From assembly GCA_949113215.1 (NCBI GenBank), contig CARZYU010000022.1, positions 740 through 7,421 of the forward strand: 6,682 bases of DNA. Reading direction: 5' to 3'. Source of the DNA: an uncultured Bacilli bacterium. Its GTDB lineage: Bacteria > Bacillota_I > Bacilli_A > RF39 > UBA660. The notes below the pieces were generated by a model. That model was given only the letters and a program-made list of their open reading frames with translations, did no database searches and had not been told where the DNA came from. Shown here piece by piece: positions 6,460 to 6,682 of this stretch. The first letter of the stretch is position 1, and each line of letters opens with the position of its first letter. Both the position numbers and the translations under genes were made by a program.

Positions 6460-6682
6460 ATGTTATTGCCAAATACCAAAGAAGAACGTAGTAGTGATAA
6501 AAGAGAATATCAAAGAAGAGTTTACGAAATAGATCCTTCTTTCAGAGGAAAATATCAAGGTTTAAAATTTTATTTGAAAACCTATGGATGCCAAATGAAT
6601 GAACATGATAGTGAAAATATTAAGGCAATGTTAGACCTGCTTGGATTTGAAGAAACTTCTACTTATGACAATAGCGATTTAA
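6460..6682 (+). CDS. miaB: MiaB, tRNA methylthiotransferase (N-terminal part, cut by window end)
   Basis: Seventy-four codons are visible. The MiaB family converts N6-isopentenyl-adenosine at position 37 of tRNAs to its 2-methylthio form, using two iron-sulfur clusters and radical SAM chemistry in the cytoplasm. The recognisable part is FYLKTYGCQMNEHDSENIKAMLDLLGF (residues 37-63), the start of the UPF0004 domain, with Cys44 as the first cluster ligand and the NEHDSE motif after it. About 35 residues come before this domain, an N-terminal extension seen in many Bacillota MiaB proteins. The radical SAM CxxxCxxC motif and TRAM domain would lie beyond the window. The related enzyme MtaB is less likely given the KTYGCQMNEHDSE wording. 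The gene starts 22 bases after the GtrII-type gene with no visible promoter or terminator between, so it may be read partly from the promoter at 4865. Confidence 0.93.
   Translation, partial: MLLPNTKEERSSDKREYQRRVYEIDPSFRGKYQGLKFYLKTYGCQMNEHDSENIKAMLDLLGFEETSTYDNSDL

Noticed and set aside
1..6682. CRISPR array, insertion sequence, tRNA or rRNA gene, long repeat
   Set aside because: No regularly spaced repeats, terminal inverted repeats, transposase frame or RNA-gene signature was found by reading; nearly all the sequence is accounted for by protein-coding genes.

Overview
The window reads as a low-GC Gram-positive (Bacillota-type) chromosome segment: roughly one third G+C, purine-rich Shine-Dalgarno sequences, every gene on the + strand, and tight spacing. 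TGA is used as a stop (end of the GtrA gene) and TGG encodes Trp, so the genetic code is standard and typical Mollicutes are unlikely. I cannot name a genus from the sequence.

Layout. Bases 1-4815 hold five tightly packed genes: a multi-membrane-span GT-C-type protein cut by the left edge (1-1299), a GT4 glycosyltransferase (1306-2430), a GtrA-type small membrane protein (2411-2824), a mannose-1-phosphate guanylyltransferase of the ManC type (2821-3855), and a GtrB/DPM1-like polyprenyl-phosphate sugar transferase (3865-4815). Their junctions are a 6-base gap, a 20-base overlap, a 4-base overlap and a 9-base gap, so they look like one operon whose promoter lies upstream of the window. A hairpin plus T-run at 4816-4840 closes it. 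A separate extended -10 promoter (TGGTATAAT, 4865-4873) then drives a GtrII-type membrane glycosyltransferase (4896-6437). The window ends in the first 74 codons of miaB, a tRNA-modification gene (6460 onward), which marks a return to housekeeping genes.

How the genes fit together. The classical three-part glycosylation system uses GtrB to load a sugar onto polyprenyl phosphate in the cytoplasm, GtrA to help bring the lipid-linked sugar across the membrane, and a GT-C membrane enzyme to add it to a surface polymer outside. All three parts are here, with two candidate GT-C enzymes (first gene and GtrII gene). The ManC gene between gtrA and gtrB suggests that GDP-mannose feeds the pathway, either as the GtrB donor (giving polyprenyl-phosphate-mannose) or as the donor for the GT4 enzyme. 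The acceptor is probably a cell-surface polysaccharide, teichoic-acid-like polymer or glycoprotein; nothing in the window decides which.

Base composition changes near 3865: hand-counted stretches upstream are about 22-28% G+C, whereas those within the GtrB gene are about 35-48%. This hints that the operon is a mosaic. I see no tRNA, rRNA, CRISPR array, insertion sequence or long repeat, and no gene-free stretch above 300 bases. The content is a variant arrangement of known families rather than a wholly new system.
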